From assembly GCF_963676685.1 (NCBI RefSeq), contig NC_092344.1, forward strand, positions 46,088,830 to 46,152,829: DNA of 64,000 nt, read 5' to 3'. Shown here in pieces: positions 1-14,900 of the stretch. The notes beneath the pieces were generated by a model, which saw only the letters and a program-made list of their open reading frames with translations, made no database searches and had not been told where the DNA came from. This DNA is from Mytilus edulis (taxonomy: Eukaryota > Mollusca > Bivalvia > Mytilida > Mytilidae). Position 1 is the first letter of the stretch. The number at the start of each line of letters is the position of its first letter. The translations under genes and the position numbers were made by a program.

Positions 1-150
1 TATTATTACCCCGGGATCAGGTGTTTTAAAGCTCAGGATTTCGGGATTCACTCTTTCGGGATTAGGGAATTCTTTTTTTGGGATTTCGGGACGTCGGGAT
101 TATGGGATTTCGTTTTTTAAGTCCGGGATTTCGGGATTAGGACCCCTCCT
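1..150. repeat. Degenerate CGGGATTTCGGGAT repeats
   Basis: Irregular iterations of a 9-16 bp theme (TTCGGGATT, TTTCGGGAC, GTCGGGATTATGGGATTTCG). The block is cut by the window start, so its true length is unknown. It contrasts with the AT-rich surroundings. Confidence 0.7.
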
Positions 151-404
151 ATCCCACCTCAAAAATAAGGTCAGTAGCTATATTGACTTGGGAAAACACT
201 GTAAGATTCTTGCACTTTTATGTTGATGAGCCAGATGAAGGATTTCAAAATTTTTGTAATCAGGGAAATTAATTCTTGCTGTTATTTGTACATTTTCAAA
301 ATATTTTATTTTTATGTAGTTTTGTTGGTGAAACTTATTCACATAACATTCAGACTTTTGAAGAATTATTTTTTATGTTTCCATTTATGTGTTAAAATTA
401 AATA

Positions 405-960
405 ACTCAGTGTAATTCAGATCTATGACTTATTTCTAGTTTTCTGAATTTTGTCTAACTTCTGAATGATTTAGAAAACTTCAGACAATATTCATTTCTA
501 TGAGATTATAATTTACTTATTTCCAGTTTTCTGACTTTTGTCTGACATAACTTCTGAATGATTTTAAAAAATTCAGACAATATTCAGATCTATATATTAG
601 AATTTACTTATTTCCAATTTTCTGAATTTTGTCTGACATAATATCTGAATGATTAAGAATAATTCAGACAATATTCAGATGTTTAGGGGTGTATTTAATT
701 AATTTTTGGTTTCTGAATTGATCTTACTGCTGTTTCTTAATAATTCAGACAAATAAGACAGTATTCAGAAGTTCTGAATATGTCTGAAACTTTTTCTGAC
801 TAAATAAGAAGTATTCAGACAAAATTCAGAACTATAAGACAATATTCAGACACCATCAATAAACAGGTCAGACAGGATTCAGACACCTGATTTGTTCTAA
901 GACACATTTCAGCCAAAATTCAGAAAATTTCAGCCACATTCAGCTAATATTCAGAAATTA
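405..960. repeat. Tandem and inverted TCTGAAT/ATTCAGA repeat block
   Basis: Three diverged units of about 90 bp (anchors ACTTAT at 428, 515 and 606) each contain TTTTCTGA-TTTGTCTGACATAA and TTCAGACAATATTCAGAT. Beyond 690 the same words continue in shorter, irregular spacing. TCTGAAT and its complement ATTCAGA alternate, so the block can fold on itself. Confidence 0.75.
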
Positions 961-3900
961 TGGTTCATGAGGGTGTACTACTATAATGGCACTTCTGAAA
1001 CAAGTTGATTCTTTCGTTTATTGCTGAGATACAAATGGAAGACACTTGAGAATTCAAGTTTTTCTGAGAATTATCCCATTGATAGTGAAAAGAGTTGATT
1101 AAAATGACATTATTTTTTTACACTAATGGAGGGAATTTAAGAGTGGCATGTTATCATGCTGTTATTTGTTAGTTACATGTAAATATGGCTTCATTAGTGA
1201 TTTCTGTTTGTTGTTTTTTAAGACATCCCCTCATTAGGAAGAATTTTATGTATTTATAACTTTTTTCTTTGGGTTGATAAAAGAGCCTAGTAAGATTTAT
1301 TGTAATGATATCGACACTAGTCATGCAACAGCTCAATTTTATATGTTAGATGCAAAAGCTTAGATTCAAGAACTCAAATTTTATATCTATGGTACAAAAG
1401 CTTAGTTTTTATGGCTTTTAAAACATAGTCCTGACTTTTTCATGTTGCTTTTGGGGAGATCGCAGATCTTGGGACCTTTTAGTCAAAAGTCAGCGACTAA
1501 AAGTTTTGGTGTTGAAGGAAACACATTGTACTTCAGCACTCTGTCCTTTTGATTTCGGGATAATTCTTTGAGGTTTTTGTATACAGGTTGTCTTCAGAGG
1601 TTTTTTCATGAATTAACTGTTATGTATTGCAAAATGTATCAGCAGGTGATCACCTTGCTTTCAGATGAGGTGTGGGAAACTTTACTAAGAAATTGTTGGA
1701 GTGTTAAACTAAAAGTGAAGATAAAAGCCACACTAAATATAGACTTTGCTTTCACTCTAAATCCCTAATAGTATGCAAAGGATTTAATTTGTAAGAACTA
1801 TAAGTTGGAAGCTTACAGAAACAGTAGGAAGTTCCGGGATTCCAAACAAAGAAAGAAAAAAAGTCATTGATCTAACTTAAAACGTGCAAATCCCAGATGT
1901 AACGATTTTGTGATAAAAATCCCAAGGTATTAAAACTTTTAACATTTTATTTCCAATAGATCTCTTCCTGCAGGCAGATACGAATAAAATTATTGTCAGA
2001 AAGCTCATTACAGAAAAATCACACTTTCATAATGGTATTATGATACAGATGGATCAATAAAACAAGGATTTCATTTAAAATTGTAAAGCTTTTATTATAC
2101 AGAATGGCATGTGATCAATATTTGAGGAAATTATGAAATTTTAATCATTAACAAGTGTTTTATGAGGTAGCAGAGGTAACCAGGTATCAGGCTTTGTATT
2201 TTATTTTGTCGATTTTTATGTGCTAAATGTAGTTCTTGGAAAATATGATTATATTTAGATATGTTTTGTTCTTCTAAAGCACCATGGTTGATTTTCTACT
2301 TTGTTCATCTTCTTATTTGATTTTCTAGTTGTTTCGTTCTTCAAAACTGCGTGCAGAATGCTTTTCCTATGAAACGTGATATAGTTTGGACCCTATCCAT
2401 GGAACTATCCCTTAAAGGGTCTTTCTGGAGATTTTGGCTCAGTGGAAAGATTCATGGCCGCTATCATCATGTAGTCAGTTTAAGGTCTCATAAAATTTTT
2501 TATCAAATATTTCTTTTTATTTAAAAATTTATCTTCTTAAGGGAATCTCATCCTAACTATATGGTCACTGACACAAGTAGAGTATGCACATACAAAAGTT
2601 ATTTAGATATTAATTAAAATGTTAAAACGATGTAAAATAAATTCTGCGAAGTCTTTGTTTCCAACTGTTTTTCTCTGTGTGTCAACTCATCTTTGCTGAG
2701 TCACTGATCTCCAATGTGAATTATATTCCTTTATGCCAATTACAACAGAATGACTGGACACTGTCAACTTCCTGGAGGCTGACACAGAATTAGTTGTCAT
2801 TAGAATAATAATTGCAAAAATAAGATGAACGGAAAAGAATATGGCAACTGCAAAATTCACTGCTTGCTTCTTTAATACTCATTGAAACAAAACCCTAGGA
2901 AACAACAAACCAATTAATTTGAAGTAATAATTAAAACATCAATTTTAATAAAGTATCACTTCTTAATGTTCTCGTTAATGGTTTTATACAGAAAAGTACT
3001 TTTACTTGAGGATTCCAATTTCCGTTAAAGGAAGGTTAAATCTAATAAGAACCTATTGTAAGGAGAGTATTGGCTTTGCTTTTGTCGCATCAAAGAATGA
3101 TTGCTGTACGTCTTTTAGAGGATCATTATAAGGTAGCCTAAGAAGGCTGAATTTCTTTCCGTTCGAACATGCCCTCTTCAAAGTTCTTCTAGTTGCTTTT
3201 GAAATTTTCAGCTTTTCATCCCAATAGATTTCTTCAACAGAAAAAAGCCTAAATGATTTGTTTCTTAATTTATTTTCATCTTGAATAATACTGTTTGTTA
3301 AGCAAACAATAATCAGACAATGTACATAACATGTGAAATAAATCATAGTTTTGTCTGCTTTTAAACATAGGTTTTTGAGTCTGAATTGTTTGAAATTAGA
3401 ATTCCTGATTGAAATTTATCCTTTAAAACTGGCACTTATTTATGAATATACTTTCAGGCTAGTTTAAAGTGCCTTTGGAATATGTTTTATAGATAAAGTA
3501 CATTGATTTTATCCAAGTTATAGCGTTTAGACTTATTGAATTTTTGAAGAAGTATTTAAAGAAACAAAAAAAGGAAAGCTCATCAACAAGATAATGATGC
3601 TTCATACTATATATTATATGGTTAACCAGGGTATTCTTGTGTAAGTGCTCTCTATATTTTAGATGGAAATCTATTTCCCTGGCTAGACGTATGTCAGATT
3701 ATCTGTTTTATGATGCTCCAATGTTTAATCCTATAAAATATAGAAAGGTCTTGTGTTGTCTGGTTTATTTTCTCTGGACTAACGTGGGAGTGATATATTT
3801 ACCAAGAAAATGTTGAGACAATATGCTGTGGGAGTCTGATTTTAATTAAAAATGTACTGTTGCAGAGTTTGTTTGGAAAGATACATTTTTGCACTGATTT

Positions 3901-6900
3901 AAAATTTTAATTCAATTCCGGATTATTCTCAGACAAGATGTCCTTAATTTAATGACATGACCTCAACAGTATTGAGTCACTATTGACCACTACCTTTATA
4001 TACTTTGCCAGCCCTCTTTCAGACTCAAAAAGATGAAGTCATTACTACAAGTAGATAGTAGTTAATAAATGACAATAGAAATTTTCTCTGTATCCTGGAA
4101 ATGAATACTGACAGGACTGGCTTCTGAAGTGCCAAGCGTTAACACTTCAAAATCGATGCCTAGCTCTATCAAATATGAAGCATTCTTCTGCATTCAACAT
4201 CTCTATCATTATAAAGTGTTCATCAGTGTTAGATTGTGATCAACCATCTGTTCTTGTATTGTTTCTCTAATTTAGTTTTGAAGATGGTCATCTAAAAATT
4301 CTGGTAATTTGACTTTTTATTTAGCTAATGGGGACTTGCTGATTGTGAACTTTGCTTTAAATTGTATATATTTAACTTAGTTTCAGTTTGTGTGATAATT
4401 TGTTTAGTTCTCCCTAAAGAAATTCTTACCAAAGTTTTTTAAGCAAAACTACATGATGTTCAAGTTGATTAAATGTTATCTGAGTTTGATTCAACATTGC
4501 AAATGTTATTCTGATATGATAAATCAGATAATCATTTCAAAATGATGTATTTTTCATCAAGTTGGAGAAGATACAGCATATCAAAACAATTAAGCTTCAT
4601 AAACTGGAAGTTGTCCAATGAACACTTTACCATTCAAATAGTTATCAAAGGTACCAGGATTATAATTTAGTACGCCAGACGGCCAAACAAACCAATCAGA
4701 TAGGAAAAATGAATTTGCAACAGGCTCTAAGTATATAAATTAGTGAAATGACATTCTTATTGCATAATTTTATTGGTTATTTTTGCATTGAATCTTAATT
4801 CAACATAACCCATTTGGTCTCCCCTTACCTATAGTTTAAGAAAAAATATGAAATAACTTAAGTTTAGTAAATTTCCTTCACTTTTATTTAGATTTTCCAA
4901 GTTTGAAAGTTATAAGCTAAATCTAGGGTCTTAATGATGCAGTATTGACGCATTTAATTTAAGAAGTACCTTATCACATTTCTAAAAGGCACCCTTAGAA
5001 TACATGATATATTTGCCACTAGACATTGAACATTCAATTATTTGGTTCCGAAGGATCAAAGGAAATTTCTTAAATGAGATTGAAATGTATATAGTTGCAC
5101 AAAGATGTTCAAAGGGAGGAGAGTTTTAATTATACAACACCTTTGAGTGTAGTTCATAAATAACTCATTAATTACACAACTACTATTTTTAGACTCGTCA
5201 AAACTAACGAAAGATGTTCCATGCATACATGTGCTTTTCTTTTGTGGTAAAATAATTAGTATTATGTAATGTAATCATGGAAACTGTTTTTGTGAAGTAA
5301 ATAAATTAGTTATACATTACAAATAACAGGATCTTAAAAAATTCAGAATCCAGCATAAATCTTGTGAAGCATCCAATTTCAAGATTGAAATTGCATTGAT
5401 TTCTTCTTTATTAGTTAGATTTTATTATCCTTTCTTCGCCAACTTAAGCATTTATCTGTAAAAGATTAGTTTGAGTCTAAAATCACGAGTCCAATTTACT
5501 ACTGATTTACGTGTTTTATATCAATCCTACTAAATTTTCTGGCGTTTCAAATCTTCATGATGGAATCAATGGGATTGATTCTGCTAATACTAAGTAGATC
5601 TGTAGCTTGCAATGAATTGAGATGTTTACTTAAAAACCAATTATTATACAGTTTTGCAAGATTTATCGTCAGTTGGACCTGAAAATTAGAAGTTGATGGT
5701 ATTTTACTTCAAGTAACAGACACAAATGAAGATTGATATTCTTTCTATATGTGTTATAGTATATAATCATTCTTTGAGTCACTCTTATAAATTATTTTTG
5801 GTAAGAAGTGACAAGTATATAGAAACCATTTTGTTTGTTTGTTTGTCCATATGTCTATCCTAACACTTAAAGTGCTTTTGGTCTTTGATCTTTTGAACCC
5901 ACACTAAATCTCATTGCTGCAGCATCTGCAGAGATTTTCCTGAAATGCATATTTCTTTGTTAAGGATGACATATATATGCCATTACAGGAATTCCTCATT
6001 GTTTAAGGAGTTCTGCAGAAAATGTTTTGAATAACATAAAACAACACGGAAACCTTTGAAGTTTAGGTTAACAACATGTTAATAATTAGTAGTTATGAGA
6101 CAGGGCACACTTCAGAATGTAAAAAGAAAGAATAATTTGCTGCTGGGTTTTCCATGGTTCAGTGGGAGTTGTTTATATTAAGTAACTCTAAGAAAATGGT
6201 GAAAGTTGTTTCCTAGTGGGAGGGTTTTTGTTCATGATGTTTAAGAGATGTCTTACTTCTAATAGATCTGAAAGGTTTGCTGATTTAAAAGGTTAAAATC
6301 CTAATGAAAAGTATTCAAGAATACTGCTGGGATTTGTTTGTATGCATATCTGAGCTTATAACAGAAAAAAATTGAATGCAGTTTAACCTGTTTTGAATCA
6401 CAACCATATCAGCTTAAAGATTATAGTTTCAATGCTTTCCTCTTTTATATTGGTTTTCTATAAGAGTGATACATTTTCGTACTTTTCAAAGCAGACTCTT
6501 AGACAGAGAGTTCAAGGGACTAGACCCTTTCTTAGTAATTTTTATCAGGTTAAATCAAGATAAGACCTATGTATAATCAATCCACAACTTTTTTTTATTT
6601 AAAGTGGTTTGGAAAGACTGAAATGGTTCATACATTCTCTCCTTTGTATTTTGATGACAGTTAAAATAATTATTATCGTTATCAAGAGATTATTCAAAAC
6701 TGAGAATGTAGAAGGTTTCTTGTATATAATAAAATAAGAATTCAGCATTTGATTTACGTTTTTACTTATCGTCAATTATATAATTACAGATGATTTTCAA
6801 ATTAGTCTACTTTATTTTGGATTTCTTGGAATGCTTTTTGCTTTCAATTCCTGTGGATATATATGTTTTGAAAGATCAATTCTGACGTCAATTGATACAG

Positions 6901-8895
6901 AGATAATGATATAAAGCTTTGAAAATATTATTGAAACCACTTTTAGCTAATCAAGAATGCAAGGTGTCAGCGGTTTTGCATTGAAGTTTTGATAATTTTA
7001 CTTTTGATCTAGTCTTCCAAAAATTTGACACAGCATTGGGTATCTTGCATTTATACTTTGACTCTAAGCAAGCAACACTCAATTATAAAATTAAAAGTAA
7101 TGGTATGATTGCCAATGAGACAACTGTGCACCAGAGTTCAAATGAAGTGGATGTAAGCAACAACTGGTTACTCTTTTGCCTTCAACAATGAACAAAACCC
7201 AATCACTGAATTACAATCTCTTGAGTTTGGTACATTTTCAGTTTCTTTATTCATATATTATAGTTTTAAGTTTTTGAATTGTATAAGACAACATGCAACA
7301 CAAGGCAAAACTATTAAAGACTTCATAATCAGATGGTCTACTTTTGTGTATGTATAACTAGTTTGAAATAAAAAGAAATACAATCTACCTCCTTTATTTA
7401 TGAAATGACCTTTTAAAATGTGGATAATAATCACCTTGCACTAGCGTTGAAAAGTAAATTATTTTAAGTTGTCAGAATAAGGCCAGCTGTCACAAACTTG
7501 ATATAAGGCTATTAAAGTATATATTTCCATAGGACACTATCAGGTTATCATAAACAATGTTATATTTATTTTGTTTATATGGAGCCATGGGGTTAAAATC
7601 GGGAAAGTAAAAAAACGTTCCTATTTGGATTTAGGTTCTGATGGGTTTTTGACTTGTGCTGAAATAGACCGAAAAATCTATATCCCATTTCATTTCCTTA
7701 CCTTATAGTCTATTATATTATTATAATGGTACAAATTGAGATTTTGGAAAACTTAACAAAGTTAAATTAAACTCTTTTTTCCAAAACATAAAAGTGATGT
7801 AGGCAGATTCTCAATAGATTGGGCTATTTGAAAAAAAAACATATATGGGACAGCTTAAAACCATGCTGGCTACCTTGACCGACACAGGTATGAATTATGC
7901 TGATAATGCAAAAATTTCTGAAATTTTGTTAATCCTATTACATTGTACCGGTATGTGAAAATAACATTACTTCTACCTAATAGTTGTGTACTGGCCTATA
8001 CTTAGACTTCTTTATTTGAAGACTTTGCAATACAATAAATAGATGTCTAGTACAGATAACTATAAGTCTCTGTTCATGTATGGAAAAAGATATATGGCTT
8101 TCCATAGTATTAAGTAAACCTAACCAACCAAATAATTACATTATTAAACTGTTCAAATCGTAATCTGATTTCTTGGTCAGTAAAACCCCTTACGGCATGG
8201 TTTATGTTTTTACAGACACATGTTTCAATTTATTTTGATAAGAATTTCGCTTATAATGAATGAAAGAGATTAACATTAAATGCATTTAACAGGGGTGCAT
8301 TAAATCTGCTACAGTAATCCACCACAATAATTCAATATGGTTTTACTATTGCAAGGGTGATTAGAATAGAAAATATCAATAGTAATCATGTAAGGCTGAG
8401 TGGATTGTATACATCCAGTCATCATTTATCAATCTTTTTTATTATAGTAAAACCACTTAGTATTCCAAGTGTAAGATGAATGTAACCCCACGTAAGTCCC
8501 CAGGCATCATTCCAGGGTATTGCACACACAAGTACAGATACGCTTGCACTAGAGAGACTTTGAGATTACTTGTCACTGTTTTGTAAAGCAATTTAAGCAC
8601 CAGTGTTGGGGAATAATAACCCTCATATGATGTTAATTACATTCAGAAACACTTGCAATATTATTTTCTGCATAGGACAGTGTTTGCCAATATCTTAGTG
8701 CAATAAATCAAAAGAGTATTATAATATATGATACTTAAAAGGGTTGTAGTCACCATGGGTAGTTGCTAACTAATATTTTCTGCCAATATTTGTCAGGGTT
8801 TGCGAATCGAATAATGAATTTTAAAACGAAAAAGGTTTAAGCTATTATAAGCCTATGATGATGGTTTCATTATATATTTTCTCTTTTTATTTCAG

Positions 8896-8977
8896 ATACT
8901 TTTCTCAGGAAATAGATCTCGCTGGACTCCAAATAGACATGGCCTTGCGGAAGTTTCAGTCCTTTTTTAGAATGCCT
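8896..8977 (+). CDS. IQSEC: IQSEC exon a (Sec7 domain)
   Basis: The acceptor is TTTCAG at 8891-8895 and the donor is GTAAGT at 8978. The first base completes a split codon; 27 codons follow, including [13 protein letters not shown], and the exon ends in phase 0. This is the Sec7 helix just before the glutamate finger. The preceding exon should end two bases into a codon; I found no candidate in 1-8895. Confidence 0.9.
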
Positions 8978-11900
8978 GTAAGTTTAGAAATTAAAGTCAG
9001 ATCTTCAGAAATGTAAGAAGATACAAAAGAAATCGGAAACTAGTTGTCTGCTGCTACACAGCTCAGTATCCAATGCCTTACAGAAAATAAAATATTTTGA
9101 GCTAAGTGACTCCAAGTCACAATTTGTAAAGTAAACCACTATAGGAGCCTTGGTTCCCACCAAACAGTAAGCTATAAAGGGCCTAAAAAATTACTAGTGT
9201 AAAACCATTCAAACAGGCAATGGTCTAATCTATATGAAAAAAAAGGAGAAAAGAGAAACACTTATGAACCGCATCAACAAACGACAACAACTGAACATCA
9301 GGTTCCTGACTGCATATATTATACCTTTATAGAACCAGCATTAACTCTAAAAGTGTTCAGTCAAACATGCTTTAAAAGTTCTCCTCTATATCAGATGAAA
9401 ACCTGTCTCATCATCTTCTCCCACTGTAGTATTAACATGAACTTTGAACCTCAATTCAAAGGTCACTTCTCTTATAAGGTCAGTTCTTTAGTCCAGAGGG
9501 TAATGTTTATATAAATGTTTGACTTTATAAGAGTTTTAGTAATTTATATGTTCATTATAGCAGGGTTCTCGTGAGCTGTAATCTCCTAGAACTTCAGTTT
9601 ATAGATTTTCCCCTGTAAAAGAGAAGAACATTGTCAGCAGAATTTGTTTTATGGTCCTAGACTTATATATGATATCAAAAGGATTTACTCCCATTAGTAT
9701 ATATGTAAATAAGTATTGATTTCATAAACAAAACTGCTTATAAAGTCTGTTGTTCTGTCTTGGTATTCTTTATTATTCATAAATAAAGTACGTTTTTTTT
9801 CTTGCATAAAGACTCCAAACATATGCAAATTGAAGCAATTTGTCTGTTCACTTGACTCAGTTGATTTTTGTTCTGTCATGTTATTCTTTAAACATTTTTC
9901 TTCCATTATAACTGCAAACATCTCCCAAGTTGAATAGAACTTTCTCTAAATATGACTATACACCTTTAATGTTTAAGAATTACGAATGGATGAAATATAA
10001 AAAAGAAGATGTGGTATGATTGCCAATGAGACAACTATCCACAAAAGACCAAAATGAAACAGACATTAACAACTATAGGTCAATGTACAGCCTTAAACAA
10101 TGAGCAAAGCCCATACCGCATAGTCAGCTATAAAAGGCCCCGATAAGACAATGTAAAACAATTCAAACGAGAAAACTAACAGCCTTATTAATGTAAAAAA
10201 ATGAATGAAAAAGTTCGTTTTGACAGACAAAAAAACATCAGGCAGACTAATGATAGAAGAGTAGGACATAAACTTTAAAACCTGAGGTTGATGATCTTAG
10301 TAGCTCCCTATAACAACATGCTTATCTAGAGCTTAACTCTTTTAAAGCCTGATAGAAGCAACCAGTTTTAAAAGACATTTCTTAAAATGATTGTTAAACA
10401 GTTCTTATCTCAGAAGAGTCAGAATTTCAGAAAACACCCTTATGATAAATTAGAAAAAAAAACAGCATTATGTAAATAACAGATAACAATGGCAATGATG
10501 GGACAGGGAAAAAAATGAAGAAGCGAGAACAAAGATCAAAGGCATCAATAACAAATTCTAAATATATATATATATTTCTACTTTCAGGGAGAAGCTCAAA
10601 AGATAGAAAGACTTATGGAGGTAGGTCCTGGATATATTTAGTGCAGTAAAGTCATTGATGACAGTGCTCAGGTTAAATCACAATCTTCAAAACATAACAC
10701 AATCACACCTTGGATATTATGGATTAACCTTTGTAATATCTTCTTTAAACCACAATGTAGATCATTTGTCAAACTTGTACCAAAATGGACACTTTCAAAA
10801 CAAGATAATTATAGGGTTTTACTCTTATATTATACTTTTCTAAAGATGGAAAACGGACCAACTTTATAATTAGGGAGCGTTACATGAGATGAATTAATTG
10901 ATGATTTGAAGGGTCCTTTCTCTTATTACATTTTATGAGCTAAAGACATGTCCTTACAAATCCTAATGTAAATTAGTCTTCAGAGTGATTCAGGATATTA
11001 TGAAATACAGTGATTAGAAAACGAAACTAAAAAAAATCAAACATTTATTTTATACATAGCTCTGTTTGATCCTCTTTAAGTTTCTAACTTTTTCAGATTT
11101 CTAGTATAAAAAACTCACAAAAGTGGTAATTTCTGATGGTAATTTATCTGAGGCCTTCTTTTCACAAAATTATGCAGTTTGGTCACAAATATATATAACA
11201 GATTGGAAGTAGGCTCATATTTTGTGAACTGAAGGTCTCTGGATTCATATAGAAGTAATACCATTAAAGTACATCTGTTATAGTACAAATGGGAACCATA
11301 ATTAGCTTCCAGTGCAGAATTATATCAATAAAACTATAACCAAGACCAACATATACAATTCCATATTTTCACGTTTGAATTGATCATGACTTAGTCATCA
11401 AAAATTTATATGAAAATGAAACATTTGCAACCTTCTTGATTACATAACATTGAATTTTGTTGGTTACCATGGTAAAATGGTTGGTCTAAAAACCAATACC
11501 AAGTTAAGCTACAACCTGCAATGATTTGCTACCTGTAATGGTTTGCATGTTTCAAAGCATTTTTTACATACTCCAGATTTTATTGCAATGATAAAAAAAT
11601 TCTTCCTACAGCTTATCAAGAACACAATATTTTGCAATATTTCTAAAGAATTTTAGGATCTAGGATGTTATTTCTAAATTTGTGTTGATCAATAAAACCA
11701 AAATATTTTTTCATGCGTAAAAGAATTAATTAGATATGTCAACAAAATTATCTGAAAGAAAATGATGACTTTGAATCCATATTATCGTTAGCAGCAAATT
11801 ATCATTCTGCCTTGGTGCAGTAATTGAAGCATTGTGACAAAAAAAGGTCTGTTGTATTGATTCTGGGCTAAAATAGAGATTTAGATGAAATATAGATTAG

Positions 11901-14900
11901 TCTTCAAGTCACGAATGATGGTTTCACAAGGAGCAGATTTGTTTGTGCCTATTGATGTGAAGGCTGTGTTAATTAATAGATGTCCAATTAATGAGGTACA
12001 ATGGTAGGGGTTTGCAGAATATGTTTGGTTTTTTATCTTCCAAGTAATAGTAAGATAAGTGCATTAAAATGTTTTCATGACTTTGAAATCATAGGAAAAT
12101 AAGTGTCTCATAATGTTTACATGACTTTGAAATTGTTGAAAATCGTGTGCCTTATAATGTTTCAAAGACTTTGAAATCGCAGAAAAACAAGCACATTATA
12201 ATGTTTCATGACTTTCTGAAATCTGAAGAGGGAAAATTCCACTTTCATAAATCTATAAAAATTACAAGGTTGCCATAATATCTGTAAGATCACTTTATTT
12301 TTAAGTATAGTATGAACTATCAAAGGTGCACTTGATTACATTAGAACATTGTTTTCAAAGAGCCCACGTCTGTAATGAGCTATTATTATGATTTGATTAT
12401 TTTACAGCTTTAATGTGGTAGTAAACAATTACCTGTTCAATTAACTAAATAAAACAGACTTAGATGTTATAATTATACAAAGTATATCATAATGAGGTTC
12501 TTAAAGGATACAGAAAAGCGTAATGCTGCTATCAAACACTTCTGTATTGTTTACTTGTAAAATTATTGCAATTAACGTTAAATTCGAAATTTACTAAAAT
12601 TTAAAACTAATTCAAATTTGTCTGTTTTCAACAAAACAGTTTGAATTTACAGCTATCAAGGAAATGTACACTCTTGCTTCCTCCACCAATAAAAACTGAC
12701 CGCCACTAAATAACACAATAGTGATGAAAGTGGTGCTAAACACCAATCAATTATTTAATCAAGGAGATGTAAAAATAAAAATGATCCCAACAATATTTGT
12801 ATCAAAATATATATTAATATAAAAATACTGAAATATTGAAAATACATTTCATGCTTTCTTTTTTTGCAGGCTTTTGCTTCCAGATTTTGTTTGTGCAATC
12901 CCGACCAAATCAAGAGCTTTAAGAATCCAGATACAATATTCCTGTTAGCGTTTGCAATTATCATGTTAAACACAGATCTTCATAATAACAGTATTAAACC
13001 AGAACGACGAATGAAACCAGAAGATTTCATTAAAAACTTAAGAGGTAAATATATGTGCCAAAATACTTTCATTCTACTGTGTCATACCTGATAATGAATA
13101 ATGTCAAAAAGGGGATGTTTTTTATTTATCTTCAAAGGATAGGAGTGAGTACACTAAACACTGCTGGGTTTTTTGGAGGAGCTGGTGTTGCTCAATCTGT
13201 TGGGGTTTTATTATTTTTGAATTTCATTTTCCCCATAGTGCTATCTGGTTTTTCTTTGAATGACCCATTTTAGTATCTTTTCCACTATACTTTCAACATG
13301 CATAAAAATATGAAGGTTTTAAGGAAGTGGTCTATTTAAAATCTTGTCTCTCTCTATCATTGCCCATCTTAGTGGATAGACTTGTTCATCCTGTATACTT
13401 TAAAGAACCCTAAGATAAATTATTATTATCAGTATCAATTGGCAATTTATCAGCAAAACTAAAGTAGAGTTAGTTCATGGCTGTCGCCAAACGCTAAGGT
13501 TTCATTACATTAAATAGTAATTATTTATTTGTAATAACAGACAATGATCAAGTTTCATTTTCTTTGTTTGGGTAATCTTTGCAACATTGGTATATAAGAA
13601 AGTACCCTGAGGTTTAAATAAGCATCAAGCTCAGTCAGGGTGTCTGTAGCCTGAAGCTGTTGAATAAAATGAATATTTCACAATTACATTATGTGACATA
13701 ATGTCTTTTAATTCGAAAGGAAGAAAAGAGGTCAGAAAGTTTCTTATTGAAATTGAGAAATGACATTTGAATTTGCTCTTGAAAATTTAATTATTTTATA
13801 GAGTGAACATAATGCTAAGTAAGCACTATCCACATCATTTTGAAAATGTGAAAATGTCCCAGTTCTTTTTAAGATTTCCTGTTTGTAGGTAGTGCAAATT
13901 TCAAATAAAAATAAGAAAAATTACGAAAAAAACTACATTTATTTGTTTTAATATTAAGTCAAATGAATCAATTTACCAGTAGTCCAATATTGGAGTAAAT
14001 AAAAAATAAGACATGTCATTTCTCACTAAAAAAACATAACTCAGAAATAAGAATAAGGCTAGAATTTAAAGTGGTTTTTTTTTTGTCTTGTCTATGGTTG
14101 AGTACATCCAGTTGAAAGTGTTATGCATACTGTGATGATACAATATAGTGAAAAGGTTGGTAACCATTGAATTATGATAGTGTTGTTCTTGGACAGTGAA
14201 GTCCAGTTTCCTTGACCTGGCATGGGATCAAATATTTATCGGAGGTATTGTTGTTATTGTTTACATCAGTGTAAAATCTTGGACAAGGGTTAAACAAACA
14301 GGTGAAAAATACATTACAGTATGAAACTGACATCCAGCAAAAGATAAAGGATAGTTGTGTTGTCTTTCAGTTTGTATGTTATCTATTGCTTAAGTTTTGC
14401 AGTATTTGATCTCTGCTTTTCTAAGAGAGGGAAAACCTGCTTTCTTTAATGATGAAAGATTTCTTTTGTAAATTTTCATAAGGTCTAAGTAGATTTTCTC
14501 GTTTTTAATTTCTGCCTTTTCACAAGCCGTCCTATAGATGCTTCTGGCGTTGGAATAAAAAAAATCAATCTTAAAGATTGATTTGTTTGAAGGATTATAC
14601 TTTTTATCTGGAAATTTCTTTTAATATTTTACTCAAAATGTTTATATCTGTAAAATAATTAACTGAAAGTGTCTTTCTTTTGAATGTTAATATATGAAAT
14701 TAGCCTTTTGATGATATGCGGTAGACTCTGACAAGATGATAAAGCTTTAACTGATGACATCTAATTAAAAGTGTATAGCTTCAGGGGTCGAAGTATCATA
14801 TTAATATATGTGAGACGGAAAGGTTGGAAATTTCTTTAAATTAGGGAGACAGTAATCCAAGGACGTTTGATTAAAATGTTGGCTATGTTTTAGTATCATG

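Larger units (their letters stand above)
1..8895 (+). other. Probable large intron of the IQSEC gene
   Basis: No Sec7 or IQ coding segment is visible here, although the next exon needs an upstream partner, so this is most simply intron. It contains GGGATT-rich degenerate repeats (1-150), a TCTGAAT/ATTCAGA-rich tandem block (about 405-960), a 3'-end fragment of the reverse-transcriptase element on the minus strand (about 4637-4690), and a dispersed-repeat fragment (about 7099-7225). The remainder shows nothing beyond AT-rich unique-looking sequence. Confidence 0.6.
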
